From: an uncultured Acidimicrobiaceae bacterium
GTDB lineage: Bacteria > Actinomycetota > Acidimicrobiia > Acidimicrobiales > Microtrichaceae
Direction of reading: 5' to 3'
NCBI GenBank assembly: GCA_937868025.1
Contig: CALMLJ010000600.1
Coordinates: 1-22,062 of the forward strand
DNA length: 22,062 nucleotides
The notes under the pieces were generated by a model. It did not search any database, was not told the origin of the DNA, and worked only from the letters and a program-made list of their open reading frames with translations. Within the stretch, counting starts at the first letter, position 1. Every line of letters starts with the position of its first letter. Made by a program: the position numbers and the translations under genes. This document shows, in pieces, positions 6,462 to 14,577 of the stretch.

Positions 6462-8779
6462 CCGACGTCGAGATCGGCTCGAAGCCGCTGCTGGCGGTCG
6501 AGTCGTGACCACACGACGTCGCGCACCTCGTCGCTGATCTGTTCGGCCGACGCGGCTTCCTGTTCGTCGGGAGGCGTCGCTCGGAAGCGCCGGTCCGACT
6601 CCCGGTGGCCGAGGACCACGAGACCCTCCACCTCGACGAGCTTCGCGGCGCGCGTGGCGAACTCGACGGGGGTCTCCGACGGGGTCGCGCGCACGTCGAC
6701 ACGGGCCAGATCGCGACACGTCTGTGCCCAGCTCGACGACACCCGATCGGCGGTCGACACGTCGGCGCGGCGGTGGCGCACCCGACGTCGCCGGACCGCC
6801 ACGACCCGGAGCCGCACCAGCAGCACTGCCAGGGCCGCCAGCGCGGCGATGACCAGGATGACCACGGTGGGGGTGTTGGACGTGGGCTCCTCCGACGTGC
6901 CGTCAGCGGCATCGCCGGGCCGGGGCGGCAGCTGGTCGGGCAACGTCGTCGGCACGGCACCGTTGGGGGCCGGGGCGATCGTGGTGGTCGTGGTGGTCGT
7001 GGCGCCGAACTCGACGGAGTTGCCGAGTTCGTCCGACTGGGCGGGCGGTACGTCGGAGTAGCTGCGGGCATCGGGGTTGCCGCGGCCCGGTGTCGGTTCG
7101 AACGCGACCCACCCGACGCCGTTCACGTAGACCTCGGGCCAGGCGTGGGCGAAACGGCCCCGCACCGTCCAGGTCGTCGTGGCCTCGCCCGTCGCCGGGT
7201 CGACGGTCTCGGCGCCGTCGCCGTAGGTGAATCCGACCGCGACCCGCGACGGCAGGCCGATCGACCGGGCCATCGCTGCGAACGCCGTGGCGAACTGCTG
7301 GCAGAACCCGCTGCCGTTGTCGAGGAACGCCATGAGCGGATCCGCCTCGCCGCGGTAGTCGGCCGAGCGGTCGTAGCGGAAGCCGTCGCCCCGGAAGTAG
7401 TCCTCGAGCGCGATCGCCGAGTCGTACGCGCCGAGGCCGGCAGTGATGCTCCGCGCCCGGTCCACGGCCTCGTCGGGGAAATCGGCAGGCAGGGCGAGGA
7501 AGTCGTCGAGCGCCGGGTTCGAGGGTGAGCCGGCGGCCTGGAGCACCGAGCGGTCGAGATCGGCGACCGCAGCGTCCATCGAGTAGTCGATGGAGGAGGT
7601 CGACTCGCCGTCGGCGACGAAGACCGAACCGGAACTGTCGTCGAAGCGGAGGTCCACGGGAGCGTCGACGCCGGTGGGGGCGTAGAGGGACGGCAACCAG
7701 TCGCTCTCGAGGTCGCCGATCTCCACGTCGATCCGCTCCCGCTCCACTGCGACGTCCTCGTCCCAGGGGGACGGGATGCGCTCGCCCGAATCGAGGTTCC
7801 GGTACTTCGCGCTCGCCGACCAGCTCCGCCCGTCGAAGTCGTCGAGTGCGGTGAGCCGCCAGTAGTGCGGGGTCGGCGCCGTCACCGTGAAGAGCACGTC
7901 GTTCGACTCGCCGCGCAGCAGCGAATCGAGGCTCACGAGCGGGCTCTCGACGACCCGGGCCTTGGGACCCCGACCGATCGAGCGGAGGTCGACCATGCCA
8001 CCCGAGTCGGTCGGCGACGCCTGGGCGAAGAGACCTGACGCCAGCAGTACCGCAGCGAGGAGGGGGACGCCCACCACCCAGACGACTCGCTGGCCCGGGC
8101 GCGTGCCGGCGGCGACGCGCAGCCGAGCGGCCCGCACGGCGAGGCGATAGAGGGCGAGCGCTGTCACGAAGACGGCCGTCGAGAGGAGTGCGTGGCGACC
8201 CAACAACAGCACCGACGAGAACACGAACGTGGCGACGTGCGGTGCGACGGCCTGCAGCGGCGCGTCGGACCGACCGGCGGCGAGGTCGGCGAACACGGCC
8301 ATCAACCACAGGCCGGCGGCGAACGTCACGGTGAAGCCGGGCAGGTCGTCGACCGGGGCCACCAGCTTCTGGAACGGCCCAAACGCAACGTGGGCGTCGT
8401 CGAACGCCTGGCGGAACACCTCCGCGCTCGGGAGCCCGTACCAACTCTGTGCCCGGTAGTAGACGAGCGTGATGACCACGATCCCGGAGATGAGCAGCAG
8501 CGCCGTCGCGAGCGTGGCGCCGAGGCGCAGGGCGCGCCCGAGGACCGACAACCCGTGGGCGATGGCCACGACCGCCAGGAGTGGCCAGAGCTGATCCCAG
8601 CTCCGGAAGGCGCGGACGAGGGCAACGGCGACGGCGGCCGTCACTGCGAAGAGCGCGACGTCGACCCCGGCGCCGAGCCCGAGGTTCGGGGTACCGCGCC
8701 GTACCTGCGATGCCGTGGTCGGCTCCGCCGGTGCGGGTGCCGGCGGGGGTGGTGGGGGAGGGGGCGCCAGGGCGGTCAT
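6458..8779 (-). CDS. Membrane-anchored transglutaminase-like protein (DUF3488/TgpA type)
   Basis: The protein has 773 residues. A poly-Pro start (6-13) is followed by about six hydrophobic segments between residues 38 and 252, then an extracytoplasmic region. The transglutaminase core carries C493 (GSGFCQQFATAF) and H545 (RFAHAWPEVY). At the third triad position there is E561 in FEPTPGRGNP, where the superfamily usually has Asp; Glu is, as I recall, common in actinobacterial members. A linker with seven Thr in a row (594-600) leads to a last membrane helix (about 637-657) and a cytosolic C-terminal DUF4129-like region. The start ATG overlaps the DUF58 stop codon (ATGA). The family may crosslink or cleave peptide bonds at the cell surface, but its substrate is unknown. 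Clustering with MoxR and DUF58 genes is a widespread arrangement. Confidence 0.9.
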   Translation of the reverse strand: MTALAPPPPPPPPAPAPAEPTTASQVRRGTPNLGLGAGVDVALFAVTAAVAVALVRAFRSWDQLWPLLAVVAIAHGLSVLGRALRLGATLATALLLISGIVVITLVYYRAQSWYGLPSAEVFRQAFDDAHVAFGPFQKLVAPVDDLPGFTVTFAAGLWLMAVFADLAAGRSDAPLQAVAPHVATFVFSSVLLLGRHALLSTAVFVTALALYRLAVRAARLRVAAGTRPGQRVVWVVGVPLLAAVLLASGLFAQASPTDSGGMVDLRSIGRGPKARVVESPLVSLDSLLRGESNDVLFTVTAPTPHYWRLTALDDFDGRSWSASAKYRNLDSGERIPSPWDEDVAVERERIDVEIGDLESDWLPSLYAPTGVDAPVDLRFDDSSGSVFVADGESTSSIDYSMDAAVADLDRSVLQAAGSPSNPALDDFLALPADFPDEAVDRARSITAGLGAYDSAIALEDYFRGDGFRYDRSADYRGEADPLMAFLDNGSGFCQQFATAFAAMARSIGLPSRVAVGFTYGDGAETVDPATGEATTTWTVRGRFAHAWPEVYVNGVGWVAFEPTPGRGNPDARSYSDVPPAQSDELGNSVEFGATTTTTTTIAPAPNGAVPTTLPDQLPPRPGDAADGTSEEPTSNTPTVVILVIAALAALAVLLVRLRVVAVRRRRVRHRRADVSTADRVSSSWAQTCRDLARVDVRATPSETPVEFATRAAKLVEVEGLVVLGHRESDRRFRATPPDEQEAASAEQISDEVRDVVWSRLDRQQRLRADLDVG

Positions 8780-9996
8780 GCCCCCACCCTCACCGGACCG
8801 GCGGCACGGGCCCGGACCGCGGCCTGCCAGCGGCGGTCCAGATCGTCGCCCTCGCCGAAGCTCACGTTCAGGACCTTGGCCTCCGATGTTGCCGGCGCCC
8901 CGTCGCCGGTGGTGATGGCCACGTGTTCACCGCCACGCGAGGCCGACCCCGAGATCGCAGCCCGGTCGTCGGCACCGATCGTGCCGGTGCACACGACCAC
9001 GCGGTCGCCCGAGCCGACCGCTGTGGCGGTGGCCAGCGCTCCCCGCAGGCTCCCGACGGCGGACGTCGACGCCGCCGCGAGCTGGTCGAGCACGGTGTCC
9101 ATACGCTGCGGGTCGTCGAAGTAGTCGGAGTCGGACCCTCCGGCGCACACGAGGCGCACGAGATCGCCCTGCTCGCGGCAGGCGACGAGCGCCGACGCCG
9201 CGGCGCTGATCGCTCGCTCGAAGGGCGCCGTGCCCCTGCTGGGCGGGTAGGCGTCGGCGCGGTCGTCGAGGACCACCGTGGTCCGCCGTTGGGACGGCTG
9301 CTGGTGGGTCCGCACCATCGGCCGCCCGAGCCGTGCGGTCGATGCCCAGTGCACCCGACGGACGTCGTCGCCGGGCACGTACTCGCGCAGCGTGTCGAAC
9401 TCCTCGCTCACGGTCGCGATCTGGCGGCGGTGACGGAGGCCGCCGCTGGGGTCGTCGGCCGCCAGCGCCCCGCTCAACCCGAGGCGATGGATCTGTGGCA
9501 GGACGATGACGTCGATCAGCGCAGGGACGACGAGATCGGTTCGCGCGAACGCGAACGGGTCGAGCGATCGGATCGTCACCGGACCGAACGTGGCCAGACC
9601 ACGGCGACTCGCCCCGACGGTGTACTCCGCGACGCACGCCGGGTCCTTGCGGCGTTGGGGCAACGAGAGCTGCACGACCCGGCGGCCGTCGAGCGAGTCA
9701 CCGACGACGAGCGGCAACCGCAGGCCCGAGCGCCCGTTGTGGATCTGCAGGGACACGGTGAACTGGTCCCCGACCTCGACGCGACGGGGCCGAACCGTGC
9801 GGCGGACCGCGAGGTCGGATCCGGCGGCGCGGACGACCGAGAGCGACGCCGCGACCAAGACGAGCAGGCAGACGCCGGCGACCGACAGCTCCTCGATACC
9901 GGCGACGCGCCCCGCGACGAGCGTGACGGCACCGCCGACTGCGGCGGCCTTGCCCGAACGGGTCAGGCCGAACCGGGCCCTCGACTCAACCGGCAT
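8776..9996 (-). CDS. DUF58 domain protein
   Basis: The 406-residue product begins at the ATG at 9996, overlapping the end of the MoxR gene by 11 nt; the frame is open to 10053 but that would extend further into MoxR. Two hydrophobic segments (about 17-32 and 36-55) anchor the N-terminus. The DUF58 core is at about residues 200-285, with REYVPGDDVRRVHWASTARL as its hallmark, followed by a region like a von Willebrand A domain (VVLDDRADAY). No Shine-Dalgarno is evident, so translational coupling to MoxR is likely. DUF58 proteins are thought to work with MoxR-type ATPases, possibly as chaperone partners for metal or complex assembly; the exact role here is unknown. Confidence 0.88.
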   Translation of the reverse strand: MPVESRARFGLTRSGKAAAVGGAVTLVAGRVAGIEELSVAGVCLLVLVAASLSVVRAAGSDLAVRRTVRPRRVEVGDQFTVSLQIHNGRSGLRLPLVVGDSLDGRRVVQLSLPQRRKDPACVAEYTVGASRRGLATFGPVTIRSLDPFAFARTDLVVPALIDVIVLPQIHRLGLSGALAADDPSGGLRHRRQIATVSEEFDTLREYVPGDDVRRVHWASTARLGRPMVRTHQQPSQRRTTVVLDDRADAYPPSRGTAPFERAISAAASALVACREQGDLVRLVCAGGSDSDYFDDPQRMDTVLDQLAAASTSAVGSLRGALATATAVGSGDRVVVCTGTIGADDRAAISGSASRGGEHVAITTGDGAPATSEAKVLNVSFGEGDDLDRRWQAAVRARAAGPVRVGA

Positions 9997-10975
9997 CGCG
10001 CGGAACGGCGACCGTTCCGAGGATCTCGTTGAGGACCGCCGTCGGGTCGACACCCTGGATCTGGGCCTCGGGCGCTACGACCAGGCGGTGGGCGAGCGCC
10101 GGCACCGCCAGCGCTTTGACGTCGTCGGCGGTGCCGTGGTCGCGGCCCTGCGCCGCGGCCCGCACCTGCACGGCCCGCTTGAGCCCCAACGTCGCCCGGG
10201 GCGACATGCCGAGCGCGAGCGCCCGGTGGGTGCGGGTGGCCATCGCCAGGTCGATCAGATAGCCCGTCAGCGTCGGCGACACATGGATCTGGCGGCAGTG
10301 GTCGGCCATTGCCGTGATGTGGCCGACCGACACGACCGGCGCCAACGCGGCGAGGCCCGGATCCGCGCCCTCGGAGTTCAGGATGAGGGCCTCGTCGGCA
10401 CGGGCCGGGTAACCGATCGACAGCTTGAGCAGGAACCGGTCGAGCTGGCTCTCCGGCAACGGGTAGGTGCCGTGGTACTCGAGGGGGTTCTGCGTGGCGA
10501 TCACCATGAACGGGCGGGTCAACCCGCGGGTCACGCCGTCGCTCGTGACCTGCGATTCGGCCATCGCCTCGAGCAGCGCCGACTGGGTCTTCGGCGACGA
10601 GCGGTTGACCTCGTCGGCCAGGACCACGTTGTTGAACACCGGGCCGGCGCGGAACTCGAAGTGCCCCATCTGCTGGTTCCAGACCGACGTGCCCAACACG
10701 TCGGTCGGCAGCAGGTCGGGGGTGAACTGGATGCGTCCGAACGAGCCGCCGACGGTGGCCGCGAGGGCCTTGGCCAGCGAGGTCTTGCCGACGCCGGGAA
10801 CGTCCTCGATGAGCAGGTGCCCCTCCGCGATCATGCACAGCACCGCCAGCTCGACCACCGAGTCCTTGCCCCGGATGACGCGGCGAATGTTGTCGCAGAT
10901 CACCCCGAACAGCTGCTGGAAGGACGGCTGTGACGGTGACGCACCCACGTCGTCGGCTCTCAGGTTCGCGCTCAT
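9986..10975 (-). CDS. MoxR-family AAA+ ATPase
   Basis: The 329-residue protein has Walker A in EDVPGVGKTSLAKALA (K64), Walker B in VVLADEVNR (D121, E122), sensor 1 in ATQNP (160-164) and a candidate arginine finger R180 in ESQLDRFLL. The C-terminal lid is present, so the protein is full length for the family. MoxR ATPases act as hexameric chaperones that remodel partner proteins, often containing a von Willebrand A domain. The DUF58 and transglutaminase genes directly downstream overlap by 11 and 4 nt, so all three are probably made together. A 15-bp perfect palindrome sits two bases upstream of the ATG and covers the only AGGA available as a ribosome binding site. Confidence 0.93.
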   Translation of the reverse strand: MSANLRADDVGASPSQPSFQQLFGVICDNIRRVIRGKDSVVELAVLCMIAEGHLLIEDVPGVGKTSLAKALAATVGGSFGRIQFTPDLLPTDVLGTSVWNQQMGHFEFRAGPVFNNVVLADEVNRSSPKTQSALLEAMAESQVTSDGVTRGLTRPFMVIATQNPLEYHGTYPLPESQLDRFLLKLSIGYPARADEALILNSEGADPGLAALAPVVSVGHITAMADHCRQIHVSPTLTGYLIDLAMATRTHRALALGMSPRATLGLKRAVQVRAAAQGRDHGTADDVKALAVPALAHRLVVAPEAQIQGVDPTAVLNEILGTVAVPRDAG

Positions 10976-10977
10976 CG

Positions 10978-10992
10978 GACAGGAATCCTGTC
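10978..10992. promoter_or_regulatory. 15-bp perfect palindrome in the moxR/ROK divergent gap
   Basis: GACAGGA-A-TCCTGTC is a perfect inverted repeat in the 72-bp gap between the divergent MoxR and ROK genes, two bases from the moxR ATG. It could be an operator for a dimeric repressor, or an RNA hairpin that hides the moxR ribosome binding site. No known operator was recognised. Confidence 0.45.
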
Positions 10993-11035
10993 ATGTTGTC
11001 GGCCGCTGAGGCGCTCAGTCGCCGATCGGGGTCGA

Positions 11036-11041
11036 TATCGT
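11036..11041 (+). promoter_or_regulatory. -10 box for a leaderless ROK kinase transcript
   Basis: TATCGT (TANNNT type) ends six bases before the ATG at 11048, so the predicted transcription start falls on the start codon itself. No Shine-Dalgarno is visible. No good -35 was found. Confidence 0.45.
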
Positions 11042-11047
11042 TCGGCG

Positions 11048-11935
11048 ATGGTCCCTCCTCCCGTTGTGCTCGCCCTCGACGTCGGCGGCACGAAGCTCGC
11101 CGCCGCGCTGGTGGGCGCCGACGGCAGCATCGATCGACGGGCCACCGTGCCCACCCCGGCGACGGGGACCGCCGGTCAACTCTGGGACGCGGTGTGCGGC
11201 CTCGTCGATCCGCTGCTCGACGCGTCGCCCGCCGTCGTCGGCGTCGGGTGCGGCGGCCCGATGGAACGCGGCGGTTCGACGGTATCGCCGCTCAACATCC
11301 CGGCGTGGCGGGAGTTCCCCCTCCTCGAACGCCTCGGCGACCGGTGCGGTGTGCCGGTCGCGATCGACAACGACGCCAAGGCGCTCGCACTCGGCGAGGG
11401 CCGGTGGGGCGCCGCGGTGGGCGTGGACGACTACCTCGCCATGGTCGTGTCGACCGGCGTCGGCGGTGGCATCGTGCTCGACGGTCGGCTCCTCGACGGT
11501 GCTGCGGGCAACGCGGGCCACATCGGCCACGTGATCGTCGAGCCCGACGGCCGTCGGTGCGCGTGCGGTGGCCGCGGTTGTCTCGAGGCCGAGACGTCGG
11601 GCCCGGCGATCGAAGCCATGACGGGGCGGCCCCCCGCTGAGGCGTCCGTCGAGGTCCGCCGCCGGACCGGCCGTCTCGTCGGGCGCGCCGTCGCCTCGGT
11701 GGCGGCGCTCCTCGATCTGCGCCTGGCGCTCGTCGCCGGTTCGGTAGCGCTCGGGTTCGGCGCCGAGTTCTTCGACGCGGCCCAGGCCGAGCTCGACGAG
11801 TCGGCCCGCATCTCGTTTGCCCGCGGTGTTGTCATCGGTCCCGCAGGTCTCGGCGGCGACGGGCCGATCCTCGGTGCGGCTGCGGTCGGATTGGCGTCGC
11901 TTCCATCTGGAATCACCCCACCGGCGGCGAAGTAG
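11048..11935 (+). CDS. ROK family sugar kinase (glucokinase-like)
   Basis: The 295-residue protein has the ATP-binding DVGGTK motif (11-16), the catalytic-region IDNDAKALALGE with D109, the STGVGGGI phosphate-binding loop, and the ROK signature around 155-180. The zinc site reads C171-A-C173-G-G-R-G-C178-L-E with H161 before it. Where many ROK kinases have GExGH, this one has GHIGH (H158 in place of Glu); that variant seems frequent in actinobacterial sequences from memory. The family phosphorylates glucose or other hexoses with ATP, or acts as a repressor when a DNA-binding helix-turn-helix is fused; none is present here, so a kinase is favoured. The exact sugar cannot be told. The gene is only 10 bp from the acyl-CoA dehydrogenase gene. 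Confidence 0.88.
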   Translation: MVPPPVVLALDVGGTKLAAALVGADGSIDRRATVPTPATGTAGQLWDAVCGLVDPLLDASPAVVGVGCGGPMERGGSTVSPLNIPAWREFPLLERLGDRCGVPVAIDNDAKALALGEGRWGAAVGVDDYLAMVVSTGVGGGIVLDGRLLDGAAGNAGHIGHVIVEPDGRRCACGGRGCLEAETSGPAIEAMTGRPPAEASVEVRRRTGRLVGRAVASVAALLDLRLALVAGSVALGFGAEFFDAAQAELDESARISFARGVVIGPAGLGGDGPILGAAAVGLASLPSGITPPAAK

Positions 11936-11938
11936 TCT
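11933..11938 (+). promoter_or_regulatory. -10 box before the acyl-CoA dehydrogenase gene
   Basis: TAGTCT (TANNNT type) begins with the ROK stop codon and ends seven bases before the GTG at 11946. This position suggests an extra leaderless start for the dehydrogenase gene inside the operon; the gene has no clear Shine-Dalgarno. Confidence 0.3.
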
Positions 11939-11945
11939 TGGCGGC

Positions 11946-13169
11946 GTGACCCCCGAATATCCCGCTGAGACCGCCGAGTTCCGCAAGGGAATCCAGGCCT
12001 TCCTGGCCGCCAACCTGCCCGAGGGCTGGACCGGCCTGGGTGGCATCCCCACCGACGACGTGCTGCCGTTCCTCGAGCAGTGGCGCAAGGTGCTGCACGA
12101 GTCCCGTCTCCTCGCACCGCAGTGGCCCGCCGAGTACGGCGGTGGCGGTCTGTCCAACCTCGAGACCGTGATCCAGTTCGAGGAGTTCGCCAAGGTGGGC
12201 GCCCCCACCGGCGGCCCGAACGACGTGTTCAACATCGGCATGATCGGCAACACGATCCTGCACTGGGGCACCCCCGAGCAGAAGGCGCACTACATCCCCA
12301 AGCTGCTCAGCAACGAGCACATCTGGTGCCAGGGCTACAGCGAGCCGAACGCCGGCTCCGACCTCGCCGGGGTCGGCTGCAAGGTCGTGCTCGACGGCGA
12401 CGAGTACGTCATCAACGGCCAGAAGATCTGGACGACCTACGGCCACCTCGCCAACCACATCTTCGTGGTCGGTCGCACCGACACCACCGGTGCCCGCCCC
12501 CACGACGGCATCACGTTCCTGCTGGTCGACATGGACCAGCCCGGCGTCGAGGTCCGTCCCATCAAGATGATGTCGGGCGACAGCGAGTTCAACGAGGTGT
12601 TCTTCACCGACGTCCGTTGCCCCAAGGAGAACATCCTGGGCGAGCCCAACAAGGGCTGGGCCGTCGCGATGACCCTGCTCGGGTTCGAGCGGGGCGAGGC
12701 CGGCGCCGTGCTGCCGATCCGCTTCCGCGAGGAGCTCGACCGCCTCGTGGCGATGGCCAAGGAGACCGGTCGCAACACCGACCCGCTCATTCGTCAGCGC
12801 ATCGCCTGGTGCTACAGCAAGGTCGAGATCATGCGGTACCTCGGCATGCGCACCCTCACGCTGTTCCTGGCCGGCAAGGAGCCGGGGCCCGACGCCGCGA
12901 TCACCAAGCTCTTCTGGTCCGAGTACCACAAGGTCGTGAACCAGCTCGCGGTCGACATCTTGGGCCCGGCAGCCATGGTGCCGTCGGGTCGTTGGCCGTC
13001 CAACTCGATCTCGTGCGACGACCCGGGCTCGCCCAACGACAGCGCCTCGTGGGTCGGCACCATGTACACGGCGATGGGCGGCACGATCTACGCCGGCACG
13101 TCGCAGATCCAGCGCAACATCATCGGCGAGCGCATCCTCGGGCTGCCCAAAGAGCCGTCGGGTCGATGA
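11946..13169 (+). CDS. Acyl-CoA dehydrogenase (FadE type)
   Basis: The 407-residue product starts at the GTG at 11946 (MTPEYPAETAEFRKGI), which suits the N-terminal helical domain; the frame is open upstream but there it overlaps the ROK gene. The flavin- and substrate-binding middle domain is seen in WCQGYSEPNAGSDLAG (128-142) and NGQKIWTTYGHLANH. The C-terminal domain ends in YAGTSQIQRNIIGERILGLP, typical of the family. Such enzymes introduce the alpha-beta double bond into acyl-CoA thioesters using FAD and pass electrons to ETF. The chain length or steroid side-chain preference is not visible from sequence alone. No other beta-oxidation gene is nearby. The TGA stop lies inside the first copy of a tandem repeat that runs into the next gene. 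Confidence 0.92.
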   Translation: MTPEYPAETAEFRKGIQAFLAANLPEGWTGLGGIPTDDVLPFLEQWRKVLHESRLLAPQWPAEYGGGGLSNLETVIQFEEFAKVGAPTGGPNDVFNIGMIGNTILHWGTPEQKAHYIPKLLSNEHIWCQGYSEPNAGSDLAGVGCKVVLDGDEYVINGQKIWTTYGHLANHIFVVGRTDTTGARPHDGITFLLVDMDQPGVEVRPIKMMSGDSEFNEVFFTDVRCPKENILGEPNKGWAVAMTLLGFERGEAGAVLPIRFREELDRLVAMAKETGRNTDPLIRQRIAWCYSKVEIMRYLGMRTLTLFLAGKEPGPDAAITKLFWSEYHKVVNQLAVDILGPAAMVPSGRWPSNSISCDDPGSPNDSASWVGTMYTAMGGTIYAGTSQIQRNIIGERILGLPKEPSGR

Positions 13170-13220
13170 CCGCTCCGTCGGGGCGTCGATGACTGCTCGG
13201 TCGGAGCGTCGATGACTGCG
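13155..13220 (+). repeat. Three imperfect tandem repeats carrying stop and start codons
   Basis: Units at 13155-13174 (20 bp), 13175-13197 (23 bp) and 13198-13220 (23 bp) share the pattern CSGTCGGRGCGTCGATGACYGC. Each has an ATGA. The first supplies the TGA stop of the dehydrogenase and the third supplies the ATG of the small protein. Because 23 is not a multiple of three, the three ATGs (13166, 13189, 13212) lie in three different frames. Confidence 0.8.
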
Positions 13221-13469
13221 CTCCTGGGCGCGGTGGCCGTCGTGCTGCGGCACCCCGACCTGTGGGGCACGGCCCTTCGTCAGGCCCGGTTGCTGGCCCG
13301 ACCGGGGTGGTGGCGACGCCCGCCGTTCCTGCCGGTTCCCGATCAGGACTATCTCCGGTTCCGCCTCCTCACAGCCTACGGCGGCGACGGCACCGCGGCC
13401 CCCGACCCGTCCGATCTCGTCGCGTACCTCCGCTGGTGCCGGGCCTACCCCCAGGTCATCGCCCACTAG
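13212..13469 (+). CDS. Small conserved-looking protein of unknown function (85 aa)
   Basis: MTALLGAVAVVLRHPDLW begins an 85-residue protein rich in Trp, Arg and Leu, with RPGWWRRPPFLPVPDQDYLRFR in the middle and DLVAYLRWCR near the end. It has no signal peptide and no clear membrane helix beyond the short hydrophobic start. I recall similar small proteins in other actinobacteria, with no known function. The ATG at 13212 has GGAG five bases upstream, within the third copy of the tandem repeat. The gene is in the same frame as the acyl-CoA dehydrogenase, with only the TGA at 13167-13169 between them and no other in-frame start, so readthrough would give a fusion. Confidence 0.7.
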   Translation: MTALLGAVAVVLRHPDLWGTALRQARLLARPGWWRRPPFLPVPDQDYLRFRLLTAYGGDGTAAPDPSDLVAYLRWCRAYPQVIAH

Positions 13470-13487
13470 TCCGGTTGGTCGTCGTGC

Positions 13488-13552
13488 CGTCCGAGGTCTG
13501 AACCGCGGCGCACGCACCTCGTGCGCCCGGGTTCACACCTCATGGTCGGACG
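13488..13552. terminator. Long imperfect hairpin downstream of the ROK-dehydrogenase operon
   Basis: The core is GGCGCACG (13507-13514), loop CACCT, CGTGCGCC (13520-13527). A 2x2 internal loop separates it from TGAACC/GGTTCA (13499-13504/13530-13535). A single mismatch then precedes GAGGT/ACCTC (13493-13497/13537-13541), and CGTCCGA/TCGGACG (13488-13494/13546-13552) can pair as an alternative base. This gives about 19 bp or more of pairing, 19 nt after the stop of the small gene. There is no T-run. A transcript end or a processing/stability hairpin is likely. Confidence 0.6.
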
Positions 13553-13596
13553 GATCCCGGGCCCCGGTGTCAGTGGCCTCGGGCAGGATGCTCACC

Positions 13597-14577
13597 ATGC
13601 CGGTCAACGCCTTGCGCGTTGTGTCCGAGCTCGCAGCCTCTCAACACAACGTCGTCACTCGTTCCCAGGCTGCTGCCCAGCACGTCCATCGCAATCAGAT
13701 CCGTCGCCTGATCGACAACGGGCTCGTCCTCGAGATGGCGAGCGGCGGCCTGGTGCTGCTGCCCGGTCCGGCGGGACCGACCTGGCTCCAACGCGTCACC
13801 GGCGCCGTGTTGAGCCATCCCGGTACCGTCGCGTCGCACACGACCGCGGCGCGTCTCGACGACGTTGACGGGTTCCAGGTGTTCGACGAGATCGAGCTGA
13901 CGGTGCTCCTCCCGAGGGCGCTCCGGGTGCCCGGGGTCACCGTGCATCGCACCGGCCACCTCGACCGGTGCGACGTCGTCACCGTCGAGGGGGTTCGGAG
14001 CACCAACCGGGCGCGGACGTTGTGTGATCTCGGCGCGACGGTCGAGCCGCTCATGGTCGAGCCGCTCATGGTCGAGCGGGCGCTGCACGATGCGGTACGC
14101 CGCGGCACGAGCCTCCGCTGGATCGCCGACACCGTCGAGCGCCTCCACGTCCCCGGCCGGTCGGGCACTCGGGTGCTCGCCGGTGCGCTCGCCGACCTCG
14201 AGCGCATGGGTCGGGTTCCCGACTCCTGGTTCGAGAAGCTCGTCGAGCTGTGCCTCGACGATCCGCGCATCGGCGCTGTGGTGCGGCAGTACGCGCTGCA
14301 CGACGACGACGGTCGGCACGTGGCGCGGTTCGATCTCGCGATCCCGGAGGTGAGACTCGGGATCGAGGCCCACAGCCGCGAGCATCACTTCTCCGACGAG
14401 GACGTCGCCAGCGATGAGCACCGCGATCACGAGGCCAGCGTGCTCGGGTGGGACGTGATGTACCTCGGCTACTGCTCCGTTCGGTCACCGTCCTCGGTCC
14501 TCTCCCGGGTCGCGGCGCGAGTCGAGGCCCGCCGCCGACTGATGGGTGTGGCAGGCCGGCCCGCTACGGCGGGGTGA
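13597..14577 (+). CDS. AbiEi-like N-terminal domain / DUF559-like nuclease-fold protein
   Basis: The 326-residue protein starts at the ATG at 13597, supported by GGCAGG nine bases upstream; ATG 13588 and GTG 13567 are in frame but have poorer spacing. The N-terminal 60 residues look like the winged helix of AbiEi-type antitoxin proteins (VTRSQAAAQHVHRNQIRRLIDNGLV). The C-terminal 110 residues resemble the Vsr/DUF559 restriction-endonuclease fold: D246 in RFDLAIPEVRLGIEAHS, E257, and a His-rich follow-up (REHHF). Many actinobacterial members read IEVHS or IEVDG at this point. No toxin gene of the AbiEii type is next to it, so a toxin-antitoxin role is not supported. Function is unknown. It overlaps the Nudix gene tail to tail by 14 bp and contains a perfect 15-bp tandem duplication. 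Confidence 0.75.
   Translation: MPVNALRVVSELAASQHNVVTRSQAAAQHVHRNQIRRLIDNGLVLEMASGGLVLLPGPAGPTWLQRVTGAVLSHPGTVASHTTAARLDDVDGFQVFDEIELTVLLPRALRVPGVTVHRTGHLDRCDVVTVEGVRSTNRARTLCDLGATVEPLMVEPLMVERALHDAVRRGTSLRWIADTVERLHVPGRSGTRVLAGALADLERMGRVPDSWFEKLVELCLDDPRIGAVVRQYALHDDDGRHVARFDLAIPEVRLGIEAHSREHHFSDEDVASDEHRDHEASVLGWDVMYLGYCSVRSPSSVLSRVAARVEARRRLMGVAGRPATAG
14041..14070 (+). repeat. Perfect 15-bp in-frame tandem duplication
   Basis: GTCGAGCCGCTCATG occurs twice in a row and a third GTCGAGC follows, giving VEPLM-VEPLM-VER at residues 149-161 of the AbiEi-like protein. The copies are identical at every base, including third positions, which points to recent replication slippage. Confidence 0.9.

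Noticed and set aside
11913..13517. Long minus-strand open frame opposite the acyl-CoA dehydrogenase gene
   Set aside because: The dehydrogenase is recognised over its full length on the plus strand; the antisense product has no motif and a biased composition.
13597..14577. AbiE-type toxin-antitoxin pair
   Set aside because: Only an AbiEi-like N-terminal domain is present. The next gene is a convergent Nudix hydrolase, and no AbiEii nucleotidyltransferase toxin is nearby.
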